From JBCCRH01 sp039208045 (GTDB lineage Bacteria; Bacteroidota; Bacteroidia; Chitinophagales; Saprospiraceae): a stretch of 18,456 nucleotides of DNA. The notes under the pieces were generated by a model. The model was given only the letters and a program-made list of their open reading frames with translations, was not told where the DNA came from and searched no databases. Both the position numbers and the translations under genes were made by a program. The stretch is taken from positions 1 through 18,456 of the forward strand of contig JBCCRH010000066.1 in assembly GCA_039208045.1 (NCBI GenBank), read 5' to 3'. Positions 1 through 7,096 of this stretch are shown one piece after another. Position 1 is the first letter of the stretch. Every line of letters begins with the position of its first letter.

Positions 1-168
1 ATGGTGGTGAGCACTACCATGTGGGATGATGCCTGGTTTAAAATGATTGCCAATAGCAAATTTAAGGAGATGCCGGGCTTTGGCAAGGCTAAGAAGGGGC
101 ACATTTCTTTGCAGGATCACGGAGATGTGGTATGGTATCGGAACTTGAAGATTCGAGATTTGAACTAG
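1..168 (+). CDS. C-terminal fragment of a DUF1080 (3-keto-disaccharide hydrolase-like) protein
   Basis: The first 55 codons are open and end at TAG 166-168. The gene starts left of the window, so the ATG at position 1 is probably an internal Met. The tail GHISLQDHGDVVWYRNLKI is the classic C-terminal strand of DUF1080 (PF06439), a concanavalin-like jelly-roll domain. This family is common in Bacteroidota and Planctomycetes sugar loci and some members hydrolyse 3-keto-glycosides. The catalytic part is not visible, so activity is inferred from family and context only. It lies 138 nt upstream of the MFS permease in the same orientation, beside a Gfo/Idh dehydrogenase and TIM-barrel isomerases, which are frequent partners of DUF1080 proteins. 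Most relatives are exported to the periplasm, but the signal peptide is outside the window. Confidence 0.82.
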   Translation: MVVSTTMWDDAWFKMIANSKFKEMPGFGKAKKGHISLQDHGDVVWYRNLKIRDLN

Positions 169-190
169 GATAAGTATACATGACGCAAAA

Positions 191-212
191 TGGTTTGCAA
201 CATTGCAAACCA
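191..212. repeat. Perfect palindrome IR-1, 10-bp arms
   Basis: TGGTTTGCAA (191-200) and TTGCAAACCA (203-212) are perfect reverse complements around a 2-nt centre. The site lies 22 nt after the DUF1080 stop. There is no T-run after it, so it is not a classic intrinsic terminator. A two-fold operator or a dispersed palindromic repeat fits as well. It shares the core TGGTTTGC...GCAAACCA with the palindrome at 237-267. Confidence 0.8.
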
Positions 213-236
213 CTTTGGTACAGTATATACTGCACA

Positions 237-267
237 TTAACTGGTTTGCATTTGGCAAACCAGTTAA
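237..267. repeat. Perfect palindrome IR-2, 13-bp arms
   Basis: TTAACTGGTTTGC (237-249) and GCAAACCAGTTAA (255-267) are perfect reverse complements with a 5-nt loop. The inner core matches IR-1. The site ends 39 nt before the MFS permease start, where an operator or an mRNA hairpin could affect expression. No T-tract follows. Confidence 0.82.
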
Positions 268-306
268 TCGTCAGTATAGACTAAACAAACAGAAAAATTA
301 GCGAAT

Positions 307-1539
307 ATGAAAGCGATAACTCGGGTGCAGCTGTCGGTGATGATGTTTTTGGAATTCTTCATTTGGGGCTCTTGGTTTGTAACAATGGGTACCTTTTTGG
401 GCAGTAATTTAGGAGCAAGTGGAGCGCAGACTGGCATGGCTTATTCTACCCAATCGTGGGGGGCGATTATTGCACCTTTCATCATCGGTTTGATTGCAGA
501 TCGATTCTTTAATGCAGAACGCATCTTAGGGATTTTACACCTGTTGGGCGCTTTGATGATGTATCAAATGGCTAATGCAGATGATTTCAGTGCGTTTTAT
601 CCGTATGTATTGGGCTACATGATTGCCTACATGCCGACTCTGGCCCTAGTCAATTCCGTATCCTTCAACCAAATGCAAGACCCAGCTAAAGAATTTTCCC
701 CCATCCGAGTATGGGGTACTGTAGGTTGGATTCTGGCGGGTATTATGATTAGTTATGCGTTTAGCTGGGATGCGCAGGCAGCCATTGAAGGAGGAGCACT
801 GAAGAATACATTTCTAATGGCTAGCGGGGCGTCACTATTCTTAGGACTATTCAGCTTTTTCTTACCCAAGACACCGCCTAAAGTCGATAAGGGTGAAGCC
901 ATAAGTATTGGTGATATTATAGGCTTAGAAGCGCTTTCTTTACTCAAGAATCGCAACTTTCTAGTCTTTTTTGTCTCCTCTATCTTGATCTGCATTCCCC
1001 TTGCTTTTTACTATCAGGTGACCAACCCGTTTTTGGTAGAAATTGGCATGTCGAATGTGACAGGTAAAATGACGATTGGGCAAGCTTCAGAGGTGGTTTT
1101 TATGCTATTATTACCCATTTTTTTGAAGCGATATGGCATTAAGATCACTCTTTTGGTGGGAATGGCCTCTTGGGCCTTGCGCTATGTTCTTTTTGCCTAC
1201 GGTAATGCAGGAGAGCTGTCCTTTATGCTGATTTTAGGGATTGCGCTGCATGGCATCTGCTACGACTTTTTCTTTGTGTCGGGGCAAATTTATACCGATT
1301 CGAAGGCGGGGCCGAAGGTGAAGAGCGCGGCGCAGGGCTTGATTACCTTGGCCACTTATGGGGTGGGGATGTTAGTTGGCTTTTGGGTAGCGGGTAAAAT
1401 TACGGATGCAAATTTATTGAGTGATGGCACGCATACTTGGCAAAATGTATGGGTGTTTCCCGCTATTTTTGCAGCAGCTATTTTTGTGCTGTTTGGCTTG
1501 TTTTTTAAGAATGAGAAATTGGATGATGTTGTATCGTGA
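307..1539 (+). CDS. MFS permease, nucleoside:H+ symporter family
   Basis: A 410-residue polytopic protein with about 12 hydrophobic segments and no signal peptide, the normal size for this family. The N-terminus (FLEFFIWGSWFVTMGTFL, then TQSWGAIIAPFIIGLIADRF) and the mid-region FSPIRVWGTVGWI are typical of the NHS branch of the major facilitator superfamily (NupG/XapB-like). It should import a nucleoside or, as often proposed for Bacteroidota copies in glycoside loci, a sugar derivative, by proton symport across the inner membrane. The central cytoplasmic loop (about residues 185-215) is short and charged. The Gfo/Idh gene follows after 31 nt, so the two are probably cotranscribed. The start at 307 is the first Met before the first transmembrane segment; no clear Shine-Dalgarno is seen. 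The substrate cannot be decided from the sequence. Confidence 0.9.
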   Translation: MKAITRVQLSVMMFLEFFIWGSWFVTMGTFLGSNLGASGAQTGMAYSTQSWGAIIAPFIIGLIADRFFNAERILGILHLLGALMMYQMANADDFSAFYPYVLGYMIAYMPTLALVNSVSFNQMQDPAKEFSPIRVWGTVGWILAGIMISYAFSWDAQAAIEGGALKNTFLMASGASLFLGLFSFFLPKTPPKVDKGEAISIGDIIGLEALSLLKNRNFLVFFVSSILICIPLAFYYQVTNPFLVEIGMSNVTGKMTIGQASEVVFMLLLPIFLKRYGIKITLLVGMASWALRYVLFAYGNAGELSFMLILGIALHGICYDFFFVSGQIYTDSKAGPKVKSAAQGLITLATYGVGMLVGFWVAGKITDANLLSDGTHTWQNVWVFPAIFAAAIFVLFGLFFKNEKLDDVVS

Positions 1540-1570
1540 GTGCTGATCTCGGCACATAAACTATAAAACA

Positions 1571-2725
1571 ATGAGTAGAAAAATAAGAATGGGCATGGTT
1601 GGTGGAGGCCGTGGAGCATTCATCGGAGCGGTGCACCGAATGGCAGCGGCGATAGATGGACAGATTGAGTTGGTGTGTGGCGCATTTAGTAGCAACCCAG
1701 AGAAGTCGAAGGCATCAGGGAAAGATTTTTTCTTGCCAGCAGAGCGTGTATATGGGAGTTATGCCGAAATGATTGAACAGGAAAAAGCTTTGCCACTGGG
1801 AGAGCGGATGGATTTTGTGGCGATTGTGACGCCCAACCATGTGCATTATGGACCAGCGAAGCTAGCTTTGGAAAATGGGTTCCATGTGGTGTGTGATAAG
1901 CCACTTTGCTATAGCATGGAAGAAGCCTTAGAGTTGGAACAGTTGGTGGAAAGGACCGGACTGATTTTTGCGCTAACGCATAACTACACGGGCTATCCTA
2001 TGGTGAAGCAGGCGCGAGCGATGGTCAAGCATGGGGAATTGGGAACGATTCGGAAAGTAGTAGTGGAATACCCCCAAGGGTGGTTGTCTACCAAGCTGGA
2101 AGATAGCGATCAAAAGCAAGCTTCTTGGCGTACTGATCCGAGTCGGTCGGGTGCGGCGGGTGCGATGGGCGATATTGGGACGCATGCGGAGAATTTGGCA
2201 GAGTATATTACGGGATTAAAGATTAGCGCATTGTGTGCAGATTTGTCGGCGATGGTGCCGGGGCGGCAGTTGGATGATGATGGGAATGTGTTACTGCGCT
2301 TTGAGAATGGGGCAAGAGGCGTGTTGCACGCGAGCCAGATTGCAGCAGGGGAGGAGAATGCCTTAAAAATATATGTATATGGCGAGAAAGGAGGACTGGA
2401 ATGGCATCAGATGGCACCCAATAGTTTGAAGGTGCGATGGCTGGATCGGCCGATGCAAGTGCTGCGGCCAGGGGTAGGCGAGTTGTATCCAGAGGTGGCT
2501 GCGCATATGCGCATTCCGGCGGGGCATCCGGAGGGATATTTGGAAGCTTTCGCCAATATTTATCGGAATTTTGCCCTTTGCGTACGGGCGCGCTTGGAGG
2601 GAACAGAAGTTGATCCGATGTATTTAGATTTCCCGACGGTGTCGGATGGGGTGCGTGGGATGGTGTTTATTGAGAAGGTGGTGGCATCGAGTGGGAGCTC
2701 GGAGAAGTGGACGAAGATGGGGTAG
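1571..2725 (+). CDS. Gfo/Idh/MocA-family NAD(P)-dependent oxidoreductase
   Basis: A 384-residue cytoplasmic dehydrogenase with no export signal. The N-terminal Rossmann fold carries the dinucleotide-binding loop GMVGGGRGAFIG (residues 8-19) and ATPNH-type strand VAIVTPNHVHY. The family signature EKP appears here as DKP, with Lys110 as the expected catalytic lysine. The C-terminal substrate domain has GAMGDIGTHAENL, where Asp201 and His205 match the GDxGxH active-site motif. Relatives oxidise or reduce a sugar or cyclitol hydroxyl, often at C3, or open glycosides through a keto intermediate. The linked DUF1080 protein and TIM-barrel enzymes support such a sugar-keto pathway, but substrate and cofactor choice are inferred. 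It sits 31 nt after the MFS gene. A very long hairpin (2751-2814) follows the stop. Confidence 0.93.
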   Translation: MSRKIRMGMVGGGRGAFIGAVHRMAAAIDGQIELVCGAFSSNPEKSKASGKDFFLPAERVYGSYAEMIEQEKALPLGERMDFVAIVTPNHVHYGPAKLALENGFHVVCDKPLCYSMEEALELEQLVERTGLIFALTHNYTGYPMVKQARAMVKHGELGTIRKVVVEYPQGWLSTKLEDSDQKQASWRTDPSRSGAAGAMGDIGTHAENLAEYITGLKISALCADLSAMVPGRQLDDDGNVLLRFENGARGVLHASQIAAGEENALKIYVYGEKGGLEWHQMAPNSLKVRWLDRPMQVLRPGVGELYPEVAAHMRIPAGHPEGYLEAFANIYRNFALCVRARLEGTEVDPMYLDFPTVSDGVRGMVFIEKVVASSGSSEKWTKMG

Positions 2726-2750
2726 GGGGGTGGCGCAAGCTTTGGAAGTG

Positions 2751-2814
2751 CACCTCGGAGTTCTCAAGACCTCGGACTCCTTAAGGACTCCGAGGTCTTG
2801 AGAGCTCCGAGGTG
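2751..2814. repeat. Long near-perfect hairpin with 30-bp arms
   Basis: The left arm 2751-2780 and right arm 2785-2814 are reverse complements with only two mismatches, around a TTAA loop. Each arm is made of two copies of a 17-mer: ACCTCGGAGTTCTCAAG (2752-2768) and ACCTCGGACTCCTTAAG begin 17 bp apart and agree at 14 positions. It is not followed by a T-run, so a role as an intrinsic terminator is unproven; it may end or protect the mRNA of the dehydrogenase gene, or be a mobile palindromic element. It resembles the hairpin at 17873-17959 in its ACCT[CT]GGAG core. Confidence 0.85.
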
Positions 2815-2833
2815 TCATCAAAATTGGAATAGC

Positions 2834-3253
2834 ATGAACAACAAGGTCAACCTATGGGCCATTTTGCTGGCGTTTCTCGTGGGGCAAGGCATCTACCTAG
2901 CCTGGTTTTACCTGCTTGCTGATCGCTGGCTCGACCTCAATGGCTTAACCCCTGACTTTGTGGCAGAAAACCAAGGAATAGACCTCTACATTACTGGAGC
3001 GTATACCATTCTATTGATGACAGGCGTGCTAGCTTGGCTCTTTCGAAAGATGAAGGTGCAAACTGCCCGTGAAGGACTTTGGATAGCTGCTGTGATTGGG
3101 TTTGTGTTTACTTATCTTCCTAATTCGTTACAAGATCAGATGGCTTTTCGACCTTCGACCTTGCGGTGGGTTGAGGGTGGAGTGTATGTGCTGATTGCTG
3201 GGGTTGTGGGTTTGATATTGGGGGCATGGACTATACAAGAGGAGGAAGAATGA
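2834..3253 (+). CDS. Small four-helix integral membrane protein (DUF1761-like)
   Basis: 139 residues with four hydrophobic segments, at about residues 7-28, 50-70, 82-100 and 113-134, and an acidic end (EEEE). The layout and the NLWAILLAFLVGQGIYLAWF start resemble DUF1761 proteins, a family with no known function. An in-frame ATG at 2798 would lengthen it by 12 residues, but that start lies inside the right arm of the 2751-2814 hairpin and the extra residues (MRAPRCHQNWNS) look like translated repeat. ATG 2834, followed at once by a membrane segment, is preferred. It interrupts the sugar locus between the dehydrogenase and the TIM-barrel gene, 62 nt before the latter. Family assignment is tentative; that it is a real membrane protein gene is likely. 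Confidence 0.72.
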   Translation: MNNKVNLWAILLAFLVGQGIYLAWFYLLADRWLDLNGLTPDFVAENQGIDLYITGAYTILLMTGVLAWLFRKMKVQTAREGLWIAAVIGFVFTYLPNSLQDQMAFRPSTLRWVEGGVYVLIAGVVGLILGAWTIQEEEE

Positions 3254-3263
3254 GCATTTGATC

Positions 3264-3280
3264 GCGGATTGCAAATCCGC
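3264..3280. repeat. Short palindrome between genes
   Basis: GCGGATT (3264-3270) and AATCCGC (3274-3280) pair perfectly around a GCA loop, 10 nt after the stop of the membrane protein gene. There is no T-tract. It may be a dispersed intergenic palindrome or a weak mRNA-end hairpin. Confidence 0.6.
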
Positions 3281-3315
3281 TCGGACTGTTTAAACTTTAG
3301 AGTAAAAGAAAATTT

Positions 3316-4374
3316 ATGAAAACGATAAAAGGCCCTGCCATTTTCTTGGCACAATTTATGGGCGAGGAGGCGCCATTCAATGCCTTAGATACGATTTGCC
3401 AATGGGCGGCTGATTTGGGGTATAAAGGTATCCAGATTCCGACGTGGGAAGATCGATTGATTGACCTTGAACTAGCTGCAGAAAGTAAGACGTATTGCGA
3501 CGAGCTAAAGGGTAGGATCAAGAAGTTTGGGTTAGAAATTACAGAGCTATCCACCCATTTGCAAGGACAGTTGGTGGCGGTGCATCCGGCCTACGATAGC
3601 ATGTTTGATGTATTTGCCCCCGAGCAGTACCGAAAAAATCCCAAGGCGCGCACCGAGTGGGCGACTCAGCAGGTGATCGCAGCAGCGAAGGCAAGTGCGA
3701 ATTTGGGCATTCAAGTGCATGCGACCTTTTCTGGGGCGCTGGTTTGGCACACCATGTACCCTTGGCCGCAGCGTCCGACGGGCTTGGTGGAGACTGGCTT
3801 CAAAGAACTGGCCAAACGGTGGTTACCCATCCTGAATGTTTTTGAGGAGCAAGGGGTAGATGTATGCTATGAGATTCACCCTGGGGAAGACTTGCACGAC
3901 GGCGTTAGTTTTGAACGCTTTTTGGCAGCGACCAACCAACACCCACGGGTAAAGCTATTGTACGATCCAAGTCATTTTGTCTTGCAGCAGCTGGACTACC
4001 TGCAGTATATCGATTTTTATCACGAATTTATTCGTATGTTTCATGTGAAAGATGCGGAGTTTCGTCCTTCCGGAAAAGCTGGCGTTTATGGCGGTTTTCA
4101 GGATTGGATCGATCGGCCTGGGCGCTTCCGTTCTTTGGGTGATGGGCAGGTGGATTTTAAGCAAATTTTTAGTAAGCTTTCACAATACGGCTACGATGGC
4201 TGGGCGGTGCTGGAATGGGAATGTTGCATAAAATCGCCAGAGCAAGGCGCCAGAGAAGGAGCTCCGTTTATCAACGATCATATTATTGAAGTGACGACCA
4301 AAGCCTTTGATGACTTTGCAGGAGGAGAGGCGGATGAAGCCCTGAACCGTAGTATTATTGGCTTGGATTCGTAA
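3316..4374 (+). CDS. Sugar phosphate isomerase/epimerase, xylose-isomerase-like TIM barrel (cytoplasmic)
   Basis: A 352-residue protein of the AP-endonuclease-2/xylose-isomerase-like TIM-barrel superfamily (PF01261). Barrel strands and likely metal ligands can be followed: YEIHPGED with Glu186, LLYDPSHF with Asp217 and His220, FHVKDAEF with His243 and Asp246, and AVLEWE with Glu300/Glu302. These enzymes use a divalent metal to isomerise or epimerise sugars and related polyols through an enediol. No signal peptide is present, so it acts in the cytoplasm, unlike the paralogue at 7097. It begins an operon with the TonB receptor 15 nt downstream. It is somewhat longer than the usual 260-300 residues, with additional sequence around residues 85-125. 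The exact substrate is not determinable. Confidence 0.9.
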   Translation: MKTIKGPAIFLAQFMGEEAPFNALDTICQWAADLGYKGIQIPTWEDRLIDLELAAESKTYCDELKGRIKKFGLEITELSTHLQGQLVAVHPAYDSMFDVFAPEQYRKNPKARTEWATQQVIAAAKASANLGIQVHATFSGALVWHTMYPWPQRPTGLVETGFKELAKRWLPILNVFEEQGVDVCYEIHPGEDLHDGVSFERFLAATNQHPRVKLLYDPSHFVLQQLDYLQYIDFYHEFIRMFHVKDAEFRPSGKAGVYGGFQDWIDRPGRFRSLGDGQVDFKQIFSKLSQYGYDGWAVLEWECCIKSPEQGAREGAPFINDHIIEVTTKAFDDFAGGEADEALNRSIIGLDS

Positions 4375-4375
4375 A

Positions 4376-4381
4376 AAGGAG
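4376..4381 (+). promoter_or_regulatory. Shine-Dalgarno AAGGAG for the TonB receptor gene
   Basis: AAGGAG lies 8 nt before ATG 4390, directly after the TAA of the upstream gene. A clear ribosome site like this is uncommon in this window and fixes the receptor start. Confidence 0.75.
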
Positions 4382-4389
4382 TTATTCGA

Positions 4390-6726
4390 ATGTGGGTTTT
4401 TTCAAGATTTTTACTGTTTAGCTGCTGTCTGTCGTGGAGCCTCACGGCTTTTGCGCAAGCATCCCCCCAAACGATTCGCGGACAAGTACTGGATAGTGGT
4501 AACCGCCAAGCTTTAGTAGGGGCCAATGTAGTTTTACAAAACGTTAATCGCAATACGATTACCGATTCGTTGGGGCGGTTCAGAATTGCAGATTTAGCTC
4601 CCGGGCGCTACGATCTTGCTATCAGCTACGTGGGTTATGGCACTTACAATCAAGTAGGCCTTTTGGTTGAATCGGGCAAAGAAGTAGTGCTTGAAATAGA
4701 ACTTACTCCAATTGCTAGCTCTTTCGATGAAGTGGTGGTGAGTGGTGCAGTAGAGCAAGGATATTCGAGTTTCAACTCCATCAATCAGCGTTCGATTACT
4801 GTGGAAGAAACGGCGCGCTTTCCAGCTACCTTCTTCGATCCGGCACGCTTAGCGGCTAGTTTCCCAGGGGTAGCTGGCGACAACGATCAGGCCAATGGCT
4901 TGTCCATTAGAGGTAACTCGCCGAATAATATGAGCTGGTGGCTAGAGGGGGTACAAATTGTAAACCCCAACCATACGCCCAATGCCGGTACCTTTAATGA
5001 TCGGGTGACCCAAAATGGGGGCGGAGTGAATATGCTGAGCGCTCAGCTACTGGGCTTGACTCGCTTCTATTCTGGCGCTTTTCCCACTGCCTTCGGCAAT
5101 GCAGTAGGAGGGGTGTTAGATATGCGCTTGCGCAATGGGAATAATGAGCAGCTAGAGTTTACGGGGCAGGCAGGCTTAATTGGCCTGGATCTTGCTGTGG
5201 AAGGGCCGTTTTCGAAACAGTCAGATGCCTCCTATTTGGTGAATTACCGCTACTCTACAATTGGGTTGCTAAGCTCTCTAGGCGTGCCGCTGGGCGACGA
5301 AGAGATTAACTTTCAAGACTTAGCATTTCACCTAGTCTTTCCCTTAAAGAATGGCAATAAAATACGGGTTTTTGGACTCGGAGGGCGCAGCGAAAATATC
5401 TTTGAAGCAGAACGTGATTCCACTCAATGGGAATTTGAAAAAGATGGTTTCGACATCAATTTTGAAAGCCAGATGGGTGCGCTGGGGGCAGTCTTTACCG
5501 TGCCTATGCGCAATGGATTTTGGAATACGTCGCTGGTAGGTTCGGGCTTGGAAAGTACGCGTACGGCACTTCGGCTTGACCAAGACTTTACACCACAGCA
5601 AGATGATTTTGATGAGCTTATACAATCCAAAATAGCAGTGCATTCTTGGATTCAGCAACAGTTTTCCAACCAATTTGCAGTACAGTATGGTCTACTCACT
5701 TCACGTGAATACGGAGAAGTACGGACACTTGAAAATGGTGACGAAGTGCTAGCTGATGACAGTATTTCAGGCTGGCTAGTGCAGCCTTATGTAAATGTAT
5801 CGTATCAGTTTTCGGATCGTTTTAGTGTACAATTGGGGGGCAATGCCCAATATTTTTCGACTTATGAATCACTAGCTATCGGGCCACGTCTGCTGTTGAG
5901 GTATCGCTTTGGTGCCAGGCAATATGTGGAGTTATCGGGAGGGCGCTTCAGCCAGCTACAGCCCTTTCAGCTGAGCTTAAGTAATGCAAATATTGAGCGA
6001 CAATCGGACTTAGATTTTACCAACTCGAATCAGGTAGAACTCAGCTATAGTACTTCCCTAAAAGAGTGGGGTAATTTGCGCCTCCAAACCTACTATCAGC
6101 GCTTGGATAATGTACCTGTTACTTCAGCCCCTTCTTCCTTTTCAGCCCTAAATTATTTGTCAGGTGTAGTAAATGATCGCTTGGTGAATGAAGGCGAGGG
6201 GGAAAATTATGGTGTGGAGCTAAGCCTTTCCAGGCAGTTGCAGAATAACTACTATTTTCTATTTAGTTCCACCTTGTACGAATCACGCTACCAAGGTAGC
6301 GACGGTGTATGGAGAGATACACGCTATAATGGCAACTATATTTTTAACCTTACCGGAGGCCGAGAAAAACAATGGGAGCGCTCCAGCGGGGAGGTGTATA
6401 GCTTGGGGCTAAATGCGCGGATCGTCTACAGCGGTGGATTCCGAGAGACGCCTATTGACTTGGTGGGTAGTGAAGCATCGGGGACGACCATTTTTCAGGA
6501 CGAGCTAGCATTTACCGAGCAGCAGCAAGACTACTTCCGAATCGATTTTCGGGTATACTACAAGCGCAATAAAGACGGCTATAGCAGTACGCTAGCCTTA
6601 GATGTACAAAACCTGACGAATCAAGAAAACGTAGCGTTTTCGTATTTTGATACCCGACAGAATAAGGTTTTACTACAGGAACAGCTCGGAATTATCCCGG
6701 TATTGAGTTACAAAATTGAATTCTAA
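4390..6726 (+). CDS. TonB-dependent outer-membrane receptor with N-terminal carboxypeptidase-regulatory-like domain
   Basis: 778 residues. A signal peptide (MWVFSRFLLFSCCLSWSL, cleaved near AFAQA, about residue 24) is followed by a beta-sandwich CarboxypepD_reg-like domain at about 28-118 (IRGQVLDSGNRQALVGANV, ISYVGYGTY). Next come DEVVVSGA, the plug domain at about 125-235 (GLSIRGNSPNNMSWWLEGVQ, AFGNAVGGVLDMRLRN) and a 22-strand-type barrel ending in the aromatic C-terminus SYKIEF. It should import a ligand across the outer membrane using TonB energy. It is shorter than SusC proteins (about 1000 residues) and no SusD lipoprotein is next to it, so it is a stand-alone transporter. The stop overlaps the next start by one base. 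Its ligand is inferred to be the glycoside used by the locus; a siderophore or other ligand is not excluded. Confidence 0.93.
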   Translation: MWVFSRFLLFSCCLSWSLTAFAQASPQTIRGQVLDSGNRQALVGANVVLQNVNRNTITDSLGRFRIADLAPGRYDLAISYVGYGTYNQVGLLVESGKEVVLEIELTPIASSFDEVVVSGAVEQGYSSFNSINQRSITVEETARFPATFFDPARLAASFPGVAGDNDQANGLSIRGNSPNNMSWWLEGVQIVNPNHTPNAGTFNDRVTQNGGGVNMLSAQLLGLTRFYSGAFPTAFGNAVGGVLDMRLRNGNNEQLEFTGQAGLIGLDLAVEGPFSKQSDASYLVNYRYSTIGLLSSLGVPLGDEEINFQDLAFHLVFPLKNGNKIRVFGLGGRSENIFEAERDSTQWEFEKDGFDINFESQMGALGAVFTVPMRNGFWNTSLVGSGLESTRTALRLDQDFTPQQDDFDELIQSKIAVHSWIQQQFSNQFAVQYGLLTSREYGEVRTLENGDEVLADDSISGWLVQPYVNVSYQFSDRFSVQLGGNAQYFSTYESLAIGPRLLLRYRFGARQYVELSGGRFSQLQPFQLSLSNANIERQSDLDFTNSNQVELSYSTSLKEWGNLRLQTYYQRLDNVPVTSAPSSFSALNYLSGVVNDRLVNEGEGENYGVELSLSRQLQNNYYFLFSSTLYESRYQGSDGVWRDTRYNGNYIFNLTGGREKQWERSSGEVYSLGLNARIVYSGGFRETPIDLVGSEASGTTIFQDELAFTEQQQDYFRIDFRVYYKRNKDGYSSTLALDVQNLTNQENVAFSYFDTRQNKVLLQEQLGIIPVLSYKIEF

Positions 6727-7094
6727 TGGCCAGAAAAATTAGTAATGGACTAATTGCTCTCTTATTCCTTCTTTTTGCATATTTTCAGCTGAATGATCAC
6801 GATTCGTTACGCTGGATATTGCTGTATGGCTATGTTGCCTTGGTGGCCATCTTGGCGGTTTTGGGCAAGCCATTTAGAGGGGTAGCGCTTGGGGGGGCAA
6901 TTATGGGCACCATTTGGTTAGCTTTTTTGGTACCTAACCTTGTAGATTGGCTAAGTCTAGGGATGCCTTCCATTACGGAGTCGATGAAAGCGGATAGCCC
7001 TTATGTGGAGCTAACGCGGGAGTTTTTTGGGGTGTTGATTAGTGTGTTGGCGTTGTGGGGGTATTTTGTACGGGCCAGGTTTTCTAGGCAATAA
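6726..7094 (+). CDS. TMEM220-family small membrane protein
   Basis: 122 residues with four predicted transmembrane segments (about 8-20, 29-46, 53-74 and 97-115). The N-terminal motif AYFQLNDHDSLRWILLYG matches the FxxVQLNDPDPxxWxxxYG signature of the transmembrane family 220 (PF15071), found in bacteria and animals and of unknown biochemical function. The C-terminal helix is preceded by a conserved acidic stretch (YVELTREFFGVLI). Its ATG shares a base with the TAA of the TonB receptor (TAATG), so translation is probably coupled, and the exported TIM-barrel gene starts 2 nt after its stop. This placement suggests a function in the same envelope-linked pathway. The family call is fairly firm; the role is unknown. 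Confidence 0.82.
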   Translation: MARKISNGLIALLFLLFAYFQLNDHDSLRWILLYGYVALVAILAVLGKPFRGVALGGAIMGTIWLAFLVPNLVDWLSLGMPSITESMKADSPYVELTREFFGVLISVLALWGYFVRARFSRQ

Positions 7095-7096
7095 AA

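Larger units (their letters stand above)
191..292 (+). repeat. Diverged tandem duplication, about 51-bp unit
   Basis: Two copies of the same arrangement lie head to tail. TGGTTTGCA starts at 191 and 242, and CAGTATA starts at 221 and 272, both 51 bp apart. Each unit is therefore a palindrome followed by a CAGTATAnACT element; in unit 1 that element is itself a 12-bp palindrome (CAGTATATACTG, 221-232). The arms have changed together, because IR-2 stays perfect while differing in length and flank from IR-1, so pairing appears to have been kept. This fits a duplicated regulator-binding site or an RNA element for the symporter gene. The function is inferred. Confidence 0.6.

Noticed and set aside
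191..292. Possible CRISPR array
   Set aside because: There are only two units, the repeats are diverged and palindromic without unique spacers, and no cas gene is present.
1540..1555. Short inverted repeat GTGCTGA/TCGGCAC between the permease and the dehydrogenase
   Set aside because: The loop is only two bases with one G-T pair and no T-run, so it is too weak to call a terminator.
2798..2833. Longer N-terminus for the small membrane protein starting at ATG 2798
   Set aside because: The start and following codons lie in the right arm of the 2751-2814 hairpin and translate to an unlikely sequence; ATG 2834 leads directly into the first membrane helix.
4390..7094. A SusC/SusD pair
   Set aside because: The receptor is shorter than SusC and the next gene is a four-helix TMEM220-like protein, not a SusD lipoprotein.
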